DNA of 5,190 nt, from contig JAZSHF010000024.1 in assembly GCA_045533115.1 (NCBI GenBank), positions 1-5,190 of the forward strand, given 5' to 3'. Below are positions 1 through 5,190 of this stretch, piece after piece. Within the stretch, counting starts at the first letter, position 1. Each line of letters begins with the position of its first letter. Under the pieces are notes generated by a model. That model was not told the DNA's origin. It saw nothing but the letters and a program-made list of their open reading frames with translations, and did not search any database. Origin of the DNA: Colimorpha_A sp045533115 (GTDB lineage: Bacteria > Bacillota > Clostridia > Oscillospirales > CAG-272). A program made the position numbers and the translations under genes.

Positions 1-1242
1 ACAGTCATTCATCATTTCGGAGAAGTTCAGGCTTACGAGGAAGAGCGTGATCGGTCGGTCGAGGGTACAGTCCTTGATAACGAAGGCCGATGCGTGTACG
101 TTGTACGCACCCGAGATAGGGTTAAGACCTGCGTGCAGACCGTTTACCTCGGTTACGTAGATGCCGTTTTCAACAGTCGCGATGATCTCGTCCTTCGAAA
201 GGTTGCCTTCCTTGAGGTAAAGGTTTGTGGGGGACGCGGTGATAGATCCCGTTCCGCCTGCCTTGAAGCCGTTACCCGTCGGCTCTGCCTTGAGGAAGTT
301 CGCGGTTTTGAGGTTGTTTAAGAATTCGCAGAAGACACCGTTTTCAACCACGTTCTTGGTACGGCAGGGAACACCCTCATCGTCGAACGGATACTTGATA
401 AGTGCAACGTCGGAGAAGGGATCGTCAACGATCGTGATATTGTCTCCGAACACCTTCGTTCCGACCTTGTCGGTAAGGAGTGTCATCTTACGAAGTGCGC
501 TGTCGCCGAGGAATACCGACGAGAACGCGGAAAGGATCTCGCTTGCCGCGTCACGCTTGAAAACTACGGGATACTTACCTGTCTCAATCGAGCCCGCGCC
601 GAGCTGAGAAAGAGCAGATTCAGTAGACTCGTTTACAAGTCTGTCAAGCTCAATGTCAGCAAAATTTAGATTTATGTCTCCCGACATTCCGACAACCGTC
701 TGCTCGCCGTTGCTTGCGAGCGCGCCGAGGAAGGTCGTAGTATAGGAAAGCTCTCTTGTCAGATCAAGACCCTTTGAGTTCATAAGCGTAGACTTCTGCG
801 AGGTCTCGGAGTACTGGCAGTAACCGATCTTTACGATCTTGTCGCTCTTGGCAAGCGCTTCGCTTTCGAGCTTTTTGAGCATCGCGATCTTTTCGGAGGT
901 CGAATGCTCCTTGTAGTCCGACTTGACCTCGGGAACGGTAACGTATGTGCTTCCGCCCTCGTACATAAACTCGGGCTCGGTCGCGTCAAGCGCGTTTACG
1001 TTTTTGAGCAAGCTGTTAAGAACGCTCTCGATCGCTTCGTCGTCAAGCGATTCGGAATTGACGTAAGCCATTTTTCCGTCCTTAAGACCGCGGATCGAAA
1101 CCGAGAAAATTTCCTTGATGTTGTAGGATTCAAGCTTTCCGTCGTCGAGCTTTATGGTATTGCTCTCGGAGGTGTTCGCATATACCTCGACTGCTTCAAG
1201 ACCGAGTTCAAGTCCTCTTTCTATAATTCTTTCAAGAGTCAT
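1..1242 (-). CDS. pmbA: PmbA/TldE, partner subunit of TldD/TldE protease (3' end cut off by window edge)
   Basis: This is the non-catalytic partner of TldD. In E. coli the TldD/TldE heterodimer trims leader peptides and unfolded peptides in the cytoplasm, for example in microcin B17 maturation and CcdA turnover. The visible 414 codons begin MTLERIIERGLELGLEAVEV and stay open to the edge. About 25-40 residues are probably missing, since the E. coli protein is about 450 aa. Family landmarks are the DDEGVP...VVENGVF block (about residues 288-304), the NPISGAY block (about 374-380) and the trailing segment that ends near EMMND. No HExxxH zinc motif occurs in the visible part, as expected for TldE and unlike TldD. 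The ATG lies 2 nt after the tldD stop, with an AGGGAGG ribosome binding site inside the end of tldD, so translation is probably coupled. The family call is firm. The physiological substrate is unknown. Confidence 0.93.
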   Translation of the reverse strand, partial: MTLERIIERGLELGLEAVEVYANTSESNTIKLDDGKLESYNIKEIFSVSIRGLKDGKMAYVNSESLDDEAIESVLNSLLKNVNALDATEPEFMYEGGSTYVTVPEVKSDYKEHSTSEKIAMLKKLESEALAKSDKIVKIGYCQYSETSQKSTLMNSKGLDLTRELSYTTTFLGALASNGEQTVVGMSGDINLNFADIELDRLVNESTESALSQLGAGSIETGKYPVVFKRDAASEILSAFSSVFLGDSALRKMTLLTDKVGTKVFGDNITIVDDPFSDVALIKYPFDDEGVPCRTKNVVENGVFCEFLNNLKTANFLKAEPTGNGFKAGGTGSITASPTNLYLKEGNLSKDEIIATVENGIYVTEVNGLHAGLNPISGAYNVHASAFVIKDCTLDRPITLFLVSLNFSEMMNDC

Positions 1243-1244
1243 TA

Positions 1245-2657
1245 TCAGTTGCCTCCCTTTCCGCCGACAGTCATGCTCGAAACTCTTATTGTCGGCTGAC
1301 CGACTATAGTCGGAACAGAGCCGCTCATAGAGCCGCACATACCGTAGCCGTATTCAAGGTTGTTACCTATCATATCTATTCGAAGAAGAACGTCCTTGCC
1401 CGAGCCTACGAGCGTTGCGCCCTTTACGGGCTTTGTGATCTTTCCGTCCTCGATCATATACGCAACGTCTACTGCGAAGTTGAATTCGCCCGTTGCGGGG
1501 TTGACCGATCCGCCGCCCATTTCCTTTGCGAAAAGTCCGTACTTGGTGTTCGCGATTATCTCCTCGAAGGTCGATTCGCCGGGCAGGAAATAGGTGTTCG
1601 TCATACGCGAGGTCGTCTGATACTTGTACGACTCGCGGCGCGACGAGCCCGTTACGGGATGATTCATCTTTGCGGAATTTCTCTTGTCAACAAGATAGGA
1701 TTTAAGAATACCGTTTTCAATAAGAAGATTACGCTTAGAGGGTGTTCCCTCGTCGTCAACGTTTATCGAGCCCCAAAGGTTTTCGCCCGTACCGTCGTCA
1801 ACAGCGTTAACAATGTCCGACGCGACCTTTTCACCGAGCTTTCCGCAGAATACGCTCATGCCCTTTGCAACGGAGGTCGCTTCAAGACCGTGCACGCACG
1901 CCTCGTGAAGAATAACGCCGCCAAAGCCGTTGTGGATTACGACAGGCATCTCTCCGCCCTGCATCTGATCGGCGTGGAGCATCTCGACTGCGTTGAATGC
2001 TGCATCGCGTCCGAACTTCTCGGCATCGAAGTCCTCGAACATTTCCATACCCTGATTACGTCCGAACGAGCTGTGAGCGGGCTGCATATCCTTGCCGTCA
2101 CTCGCTATCGCCTGACACATGATCCTCGTATTGCAGCGGTAGTCGGTCTGCCAGGTCGAGTCACTTGCAAACACGAATATTCTCTGTTCCTTCTTCGTAA
2201 TGTTAGCCATTACCTGAACGATCTCGGGGCTGTACCCGTACGCGCCCTCGGTTGCGCCCGAAAGGAGCTTAAGCTCCTCGGTGTAATCCTCGCCGCGGAT
2301 ATACTTGGGATCAACCGCGATCGGAACGGTCTTTTCAGCGAAGGGAAGAACGTCAACTCTCTTCTCGCCCTCGAAGCTGTCGGCAAGCACCTTCGCGGTA
2401 GCAAGCAGCTTTTCGGGTGTGAAATCGGTGACCGACGCGTTTACCTCCGTTCCGTCCTTGATAACGCGGACCGCCGCGCCCATTACCTTTGACGCGTTGG
2501 CGTTTGCGAGCTTTCTTTCACGCATCATCAAAACTTCGTTTGCCGAATTTTCGATATATACCTCGGCGAAATCTCCGCCTGTGCTAAGAGCCGCTTCAAG
2601 AATGCCCTTCGCTATATCCTCGGTAATACCGAAAACCTCTGTGTGTTTAACACTCAT
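1245..2657 (-). CDS. tldD: TldD, catalytic zinc metalloprotease subunit
   Basis: Catalytic subunit of the TldD/TldE peptidase, 470 aa and complete (E. coli TldD is about 481). The zinc motif HExxxH is visible as HEACVH at residues 251-256, followed by the family-typical GLEATSVAKGMSVF. A conserved Cys near the C terminus (C441 in GMCGSMSGSVP) matches the third zinc ligand known from the TldD family. Other family blocks are DDEGTPSKRNLLIENGILKS (about 301-320), SSRRESYKYQTTSRMTNTY (about 338-356) and GQPTIRV (453-459). There is no signal peptide, so it is cytoplasmic. The ATG is supported by a GGAGGT site 7 nt upstream (2665-2670). The gene is transcribed first and pmbA follows after 2 nt. All catalytic residues appear intact. 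The substrate in this organism cannot be told from the window, and no RiPP-like precursor or modification enzyme is adjacent. Confidence 0.97.
   Translation of the reverse strand: MSVKHTEVFGITEDIAKGILEAALSTGGDFAEVYIENSANEVLMMRERKLANANASKVMGAAVRVIKDGTEVNASVTDFTPEKLLATAKVLADSFEGEKRVDVLPFAEKTVPIAVDPKYIRGEDYTEELKLLSGATEGAYGYSPEIVQVMANITKKEQRIFVFASDSTWQTDYRCNTRIMCQAIASDGKDMQPAHSSFGRNQGMEMFEDFDAEKFGRDAAFNAVEMLHADQMQGGEMPVVIHNGFGGVILHEACVHGLEATSVAKGMSVFCGKLGEKVASDIVNAVDDGTGENLWGSINVDDEGTPSKRNLLIENGILKSYLVDKRNSAKMNHPVTGSSRRESYKYQTTSRMTNTYFLPGESTFEEIIANTKYGLFAKEMGGGSVNPATGEFNFAVDVAYMIEDGKITKPVKGATLVGSGKDVLLRIDMIGNNLEYGYGMCGSMSGSVPTIVGQPTIRVSSMTVGGKGGN
1252..1257 (-). promoter_or_regulatory. Ribosome binding site of pmbA, inside the tldD 3' end
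   Basis: Read on the minus strand this is GGGAGG, 9 nt before the pmbA ATG. It lies within the Gly-rich last codons of tldD. It fixes the pmbA start and fits a translationally coupled operon in which tldD ends TGA-TA-ATG. Confidence 0.8.
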
Positions 2658-2691
2658 TGTTTTTACCTCCTGATTGTAGGTTATTATATTA

Positions 2692-2720
2692 AGTATAACA
2701 TAATTTGGAAGTAAATAAAA
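2692..2720 (-). promoter_or_regulatory. Probable extended -10 promoter of tldD-pmbA
   Basis: On the minus strand TGTTATACT (2700 down to 2692) matches an extended -10 element (TGnTATAAT) with one mismatch. A weak -35 candidate, TTTTAT (2720-2715), lies 17 nt upstream. Transcription would start near 2685, giving a leader of about 28 nt before the tldD ATG. An alternative -10, TATAAT at 2688-2683, has no well-spaced -35. This is pattern-based inference only. Confidence 0.55.
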
Positions 2721-2755
2721 GCCCTTTTTCGATTTTATGAAAAATTATAACGACC

Positions 2756-2784
2756 TTGACGGCGTATGTAAAATCGTATATAAT
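2756..2784 (+). promoter_or_regulatory. Sigma-A promoter of the nucleotidase lipoprotein gene
   Basis: TTGACG (2756-2761) and a perfect TATAAT (2779-2784) are separated by 17 nt, an almost ideal housekeeping promoter. The predicted start near 2791 gives a leader of about 23 nt that contains the GGAG site at 2802-2805, 8 nt before the ATG. It diverges from the tldD promoter within the same 156-nt spacer, so regulation of the two units could interact. Confidence 0.8.
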
Positions 2785-2813
2785 AGGATCAATGACAAAA
2801 CGGAGAAAAAACG

Positions 2814-4358
2814 ATGAAAAACGGCATTAAAACGCGCCTTTTAGCGCTGATTTTGGCACTTTCCGCGCTCTTTTTTGCCTCTTGCAACGGAGGGAAAAAG
2901 TGCGACGGCAATCATAAGGATAAGAATGACGACGGCTTTTGCGATAACTGCAACCGCCTCGTCCTCGTCTACTTTGACCTCTACGCGCTCAACGACCTGC
3001 ACGGCAAGTTCTCCGACACCGATTCACAGCCCGGTGTCGACGAGCTGACGACCTATTTCGAGCAGGCGCGTCAAAAAAATCCGAACACTGTCCTTCTCGC
3101 GTCGGGCGATATGTGGCAGGGAAGCCCTGAGTCTAATCTGACGTCGGGCAATATGATGACCGAATGGATGAACCGCGTCGGCTTCGTTTCCATGACGCTC
3201 GGCAACCACGAGTTTGACTGGGGCGAAGAAGCCATAATCGAGAACGAGGAGCTTGCGGAATTTCCGTTTCTTGCGATAAACATCTATGACCGCGAAACGA
3301 ACAAGCAGGTCGAATACTGCGAAAGCTCGGTCGTTATTGAGCTTGACGGCGTGACAGTCGGCATCATCGGCGCGATCGGCGACTGCTATTCCTCTATTTC
3401 CCCCGACAAGGTCGAGGACGTTTATTTCAAGACGGGCGACGAGCTTACCGGGCTTGTTAAGGCGGAATCCGAGCGTCTGCGCGCAGAGGAAGGCGTCGAG
3501 TTTATCGTCTATTCACTGCATGACGGCGGCACGAACGGAAGCGTAAATTACGGTACGTCATATTATGATATAACTCTTTCTCGCGGATACGTTGACCTCG
3601 TCTTTGAGGGACACTCGCACCGCAGTTATGCAAAGCCAGACGATGAGGGTATATGGCACCTTCAGGGAGGCGGTGATAATGACGGAATCACCTATGCCGC
3701 GGCGCGTTACAACGTGGCAAACGGTAACAAGGCAGTCACAGAAGCGAAGTTTATAAAAACTAACGAATACTATCATCTTCCCGACTCTCCCATCGTAAAC
3801 GAGCTTCTTGAAAAATACAAGGACAAGATTGCAGCGGGCAACGAGGTGCTGGGAACGACACCCACGTGGCGCAGTTCTGACTATCTGCGCGACGTTATTG
3901 CTCAGCTTTACTATGAAAAGGGCGTTGAGCTTTGGGGAAACGAATACGATATCGTTCTCGGCGGCGGATATATGTCGGCGCGTTCGCCATACGACCTTGA
4001 GGCGGGCGAGATCCGTTACGGCGATATATATTCAATTTTTCCTTTTGATAACAATCTCGTTCTCTGCTCAATTAAGGGCTCCGATCTGAAAAGCCGATTC
4101 TTTGACTCGGACAGCTATTATATTTACTACGATTCCTACGGCGAGGGCGTAAAGAACAACCTCGATCCGAATAAGACGTACTATATAATAGTCGACAGTT
4201 ATTCCTCAACCTACAAATATAACCGCCTTACCGAGATCGCGCGCTACGACGAGCCGATCTACGCGCGCGACCTTCTTGCCGATTATATCAGAGAAGGCGG
4301 ACTATCGCACAAAAGGTTAAAAATCTCTTCCGAACGTCGGGAGACATTTTTTTGTTAG
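2814..4358 (+). CDS. Surface lipoprotein, UshA/YfkN-type bifunctional metallophosphatase/5'-nucleotidase
   Basis: Predicted extracellular, membrane-anchored phosphoesterase releasing phosphate from nucleotides or related esters. It is 514 aa, about the size of UshA-like enzymes. Residues 1-23 form a lipoprotein signal (basic start, Leu/Ala-rich core, lipobox FASC with C24 as lipid site). A short Cys/Asp-rich linker follows (C30, H34, C43, C46, DKNDDGFCD). The metallophosphatase domain (about 52-315) has all dimetal motifs: DLH (D61, H63), GD (D99), GNHEFD (N131, H132), LHDGG (H236) and GHSH (H267, H269). The C-terminal nucleotidase domain (about 330-505) has GEIRYGDIYSIFPFDN and LGGGYMSAR where many relatives have NGGxIR. 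Exact substrate preference (5'-NMP, UDP-sugar, cyclic nucleotide) cannot be decided. The start is fixed by GGAG at 2802-2805 and by the signal peptide. It is monocistronic, with its own promoter and a terminator overlapping the last codons. The tail after about residue 500 may not be ancestral. Confidence 0.9.
   Translation: MKNGIKTRLLALILALSALFFASCNGGKKCDGNHKDKNDDGFCDNCNRLVLVYFDLYALNDLHGKFSDTDSQPGVDELTTYFEQARQKNPNTVLLASGDMWQGSPESNLTSGNMMTEWMNRVGFVSMTLGNHEFDWGEEAIIENEELAEFPFLAINIYDRETNKQVEYCESSVVIELDGVTVGIIGAIGDCYSSISPDKVEDVYFKTGDELTGLVKAESERLRAEEGVEFIVYSLHDGGTNGSVNYGTSYYDITLSRGYVDLVFEGHSHRSYAKPDDEGIWHLQGGGDNDGITYAAARYNVANGNKAVTEAKFIKTNEYYHLPDSPIVNELLEKYKDKIAAGNEVLGTTPTWRSSDYLRDVIAQLYYEKGVELWGNEYDIVLGGGYMSARSPYDLEAGEIRYGDIYSIFPFDNNLVLCSIKGSDLKSRFFDSDSYYIYYDSYGEGVKNNLDPNKTYYIIVDSYSSTYKYNRLTEIARYDEPIYARDLLADYIREGGLSHKRLKISSERRETFFC
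4326..4353 (+). terminator. Rho-independent terminator overlapping the nucleotidase stop region
   Basis: An 8-bp stem (TCTTCCGA at 4326-4333 with TCGGGAGA at 4337-4344, one G-T wobble) closes a 3-nt ACG loop. It is followed after CA by seven T residues (4347-4353). The hairpin and T-run lie wholly inside the open reading frame, whose TAG is at 4356-4358, so the last residues (SSERRETFFC) are encoded by the terminator. It separates the lipoprotein gene from the downstream repeat-protein gene. Confidence 0.8.
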
Positions 4359-4402
4359 ATAGAAATCATATTAAAACGATATGGGATAAAATATTAAAAG
4401 AT

Positions 4403-4423
4403 TTTATGAAAAAAATTCATAAA
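4403..4423. repeat. Perfect AT-rich inverted repeat upstream of the repeat-protein promoter
   Basis: TTTATGAA (4403-4410) and TTCATAAA (4416-4423) are perfect inverted copies separated by five A residues. The element ends 4 nt before the -35 box at 4428. That position suits an operator for a dimeric regulator or an UP-element-like A/T tract that raises promoter strength. It lacks a following T-run and is not GC-rich, so it is not a good terminator. Confidence 0.5.
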
Positions 4424-4427
4424 TGTG

Positions 4428-4456
4428 TTGATTTTTGCTGAAAGATGTTTTATAAT
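4428..4456 (+). promoter_or_regulatory. Strong sigma-A promoter of the secreted repeat-protein gene
   Basis: TTGATT (4428-4433) and a perfect TATAAT (4451-4456) are separated by 17 nt. Transcription would start near 4463 and give a leader of about 52 nt that ends in a strong GGAGGT ribosome binding site (4501-4506), 8 nt before the ATG at 4515. The near-consensus promoter and strong ribosome binding site, with the biased codon choice of the gene, suggest high expression. Confidence 0.78.
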
Positions 4457-4514
4457 TAAAGAAGAAATTTACCCCTTGGCAAATAAATAATATTTTTTAT
4501 GGAGGTTCATTATT

Positions 4515-5190
4515 ATGAACAAAAGAATTAAGGTTCTTGTATCTGCTGTTCTCGCGGCTGTAATGCTCGTTCTTTGCATTCCGTTCACCGCGGCAGCTGC
4601 AGGCACAACTTCTCTTGAAGTAGGCAAGGGCTACACCATCTCGGCAGCTAACGCTAACGGTACTCTCTACGTAACCGGAAACGTTACCAGCGGACGTTTC
4701 GACGGCTCTCTCACCGCTTCTGATGCAGCAATATTCTATGTAGAAGCAGCTACTAACGCTAACGAGTATCTTCTCTACTTTATGAAAGGCGAGACCAAGA
4801 CCTACGTCGTAATGGACGATAAGTCTGCGGGCGGTTCTACCACTACCGATAAGACGGCTGCTACTGCATTTGAGTGGAACACCGAGAAGAACACTCTCGC
4901 AGTTGCTGATGATGCTAACAACCGTGCATTCGGTGCGGGCGCTACCTCTGAGTATAACAACTTCTCCTGCTACGACCTCACCGGCAATTACAACTGGGGC
5001 GTATTCACCGCAGTTGGCACTGATTCTGAAGGCGGCTCCGGTTCTGAAGGCGGCTCCGGTTCTGAAGGTTCTGGCACTGGTTCTGCAGGCGCAACTTCTC
5101 TTGAAGTAGGCAAGGGCTACACCATCTCGGCAGCTAACGCTAACGGTACTCTCTACGTAACCGGAAACGTTACCAGCGGACGTTTCGACG
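4515..5190 (+). CDS. Secreted repeat-domain protein of unknown function (5' part; open at window edge)
   Basis: I do not recognise the family. The visible 225 codons begin with a clear Sec signal peptide (MNKRIKVL, a hydrophobic core, then PFTAAAAG), with cleavage likely near residue 29. The mature part opens with a domain of about 140 residues (31-170) rich in Thr, Gly, Asn, Ala and aromatics, which looks beta-rich (for example GTLYVTGNV, EYLLYFMKGETKTYVV). A flexible SEGGSG linker follows (171-190), and then the same domain starts again at 193, near-identical to residues 31-63. The period is 162 residues. C21 lies in the signal core but has Leu before it, so it is not a lipobox. Codon choice favours GCT/GCA, AAC, ACC and TCT, whereas the neighbouring genes use much GCG, as in highly expressed genes. 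A surface, adhesion or matrix role is possible, but this is inference. It is transcribed alone, after the upstream terminator. Confidence 0.85.
   Translation, partial: MNKRIKVLVSAVLAAVMLVLCIPFTAAAAGTTSLEVGKGYTISAANANGTLYVTGNVTSGRFDGSLTASDAAIFYVEAATNANEYLLYFMKGETKTYVVMDDKSAGGSTTTDKTAATAFEWNTEKNTLAVADDANNRAFGAGATSEYNNFSCYDLTGNYNWGVFTAVGTDSEGGSGSEGGSGSEGSGTGSAGATSLEVGKGYTISAANANGTLYVTGNVTSGRFD
4597..4704 (+). repeat. Direct repeat, copy 1 (start of the 486-nt repeat unit)
   Basis: This 108-nt segment matches 5083-5190 with a single difference (A at 4605, G at 5091; Thr versus Ala). The stretch 4606-4704 is identical to 5092-5190 base for base. The offset is 486 nt, exactly 162 codons, so the repeat is in frame. 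Copy 1 begins at the signal-peptide cleavage region, meaning the unit starts at the mature N terminus. Confidence 0.97.
5025..5069 (+). repeat. 18-nt tandem repeat encoding a Ser-Glu-Gly-Gly linker
   Basis: Two perfect copies of TCTGAAGGCGGCTCCGGT (5025-5042 and 5043-5060) are followed by a partial third copy (TCTGAAGGT, 5061-5069) and a Ser/Gly/Thr tail. They encode SEGGSG units forming a flexible acidic linker between the two large repeat domains. Such short repeats can expand or shrink by slippage, which would change linker length. Confidence 0.92.
5083..5190 (+). repeat. Direct repeat, copy 2 (continues past the window edge)
   Basis: Second copy of the segment at 4597-4704, with 107 of 108 bases the same. 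It is still matching at the last base of the window, so the full extent and the number of further copies cannot be seen. Copy 2 follows the SEGGSG linker instead of the signal peptide. Confidence 0.97.

Noticed and set aside
904..1299. Plus-strand open frame antisense to pmbA and the end of tldD
   Set aside because: Shadow of the two minus-strand genes, with no start signals and no recognisable product.
1659..2492. Long open frame (277 codons) on the plus strand, antisense to tldD
   Set aside because: It lies wholly opposite the clearly conserved tldD, has no ribosome binding site or recognisable domain, and its composition is what the opposite strand of a codon-biased gene gives.
2711..2735. 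Possible terminator in the divergent spacer (AAAAG-CCC-TTTTT)
   Set aside because: The stem is only 4-5 A/T pairs and both flanking genes point away from the spacer, so no terminator is needed there.
4569..4577. Possible lipobox at C21 of the secreted repeat protein
   Set aside because: The residues before the Cys are Leu-Val-Leu, not the small residue needed at -1, and a good AxA signal peptidase I site follows.
4870..5109. Alternative-frame open frame with LKAAPVLK-like repeats
   Set aside because: The apparent repetition is only the out-of-frame reading of the SEGGSG linker repeat. The main frame has a signal peptide, strong ribosome binding site and promoter.
4597..5190. Direct repeats as a CRISPR array or mobile-element ends
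   Set aside because: The repeats are in frame within one protein gene, only two copies are seen, and there is no spacer pattern, transposase or terminal inverted repeat.

Overview
The window looks like a chromosomal piece of a Gram-positive, Clostridia-type bacterium, perhaps an uncultured gut lineage. The evidence is strong GGAGG-type ribosome binding sites, consensus sigma-A promoters in AT-rich spacers, a Cys-anchored lipoprotein and a secreted repeat protein with Gly/Ser linkers. Base composition is moderate in the genes and AT-rich between them. The taxonomic call is inference; no rRNA or other marker gene is present.

Layout. (1) Positions 1-2657, minus strand: a two-gene tldD-pmbA(tldE) operon for the TldD/TldE metalloprotease pair. 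tldD is complete (470 aa) and comes first. pmbA/tldE starts 2 nt after the tldD stop and runs off the left edge after 414 codons. (2) Positions 2658-2813: a 156-nt divergent spacer with a promoter in each direction. (3) Positions 2814-4358, plus strand: a surface lipoprotein of the UshA/YfkN 5'-nucleotidase family (calcineurin-like metallophosphatase plus C-terminal nucleotidase domain), closed by a rho-independent terminator that overlaps its last codons. (4) Positions 4359-4514: a 156-nt spacer with a strong promoter and a palindrome just upstream of it. (5) Position 4515 to the right edge, plus strand: the start of a secreted protein of unrecognised family, built from a repeat unit of about 162 residues. 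The second copy begins at 5083 and is almost identical in nucleotide sequence to the first. The gene is open at the right edge.

How the parts relate. TldD and TldE are expected to form one cytoplasmic heteromeric protease. The nucleotidase lipoprotein and the repeat protein both act outside the membrane and are separate transcription units, so no single pathway joins all four genes. The items most worth a second look are the near-identical long in-frame repeat in the last gene, the terminator inside the 3' end of the nucleotidase gene, and a 14-nt motif shared upstream of both plus-strand promoters. I see no RNA gene, CRISPR array, insertion sequence or prophage part. The four genes and their spacers account for essentially the whole window.
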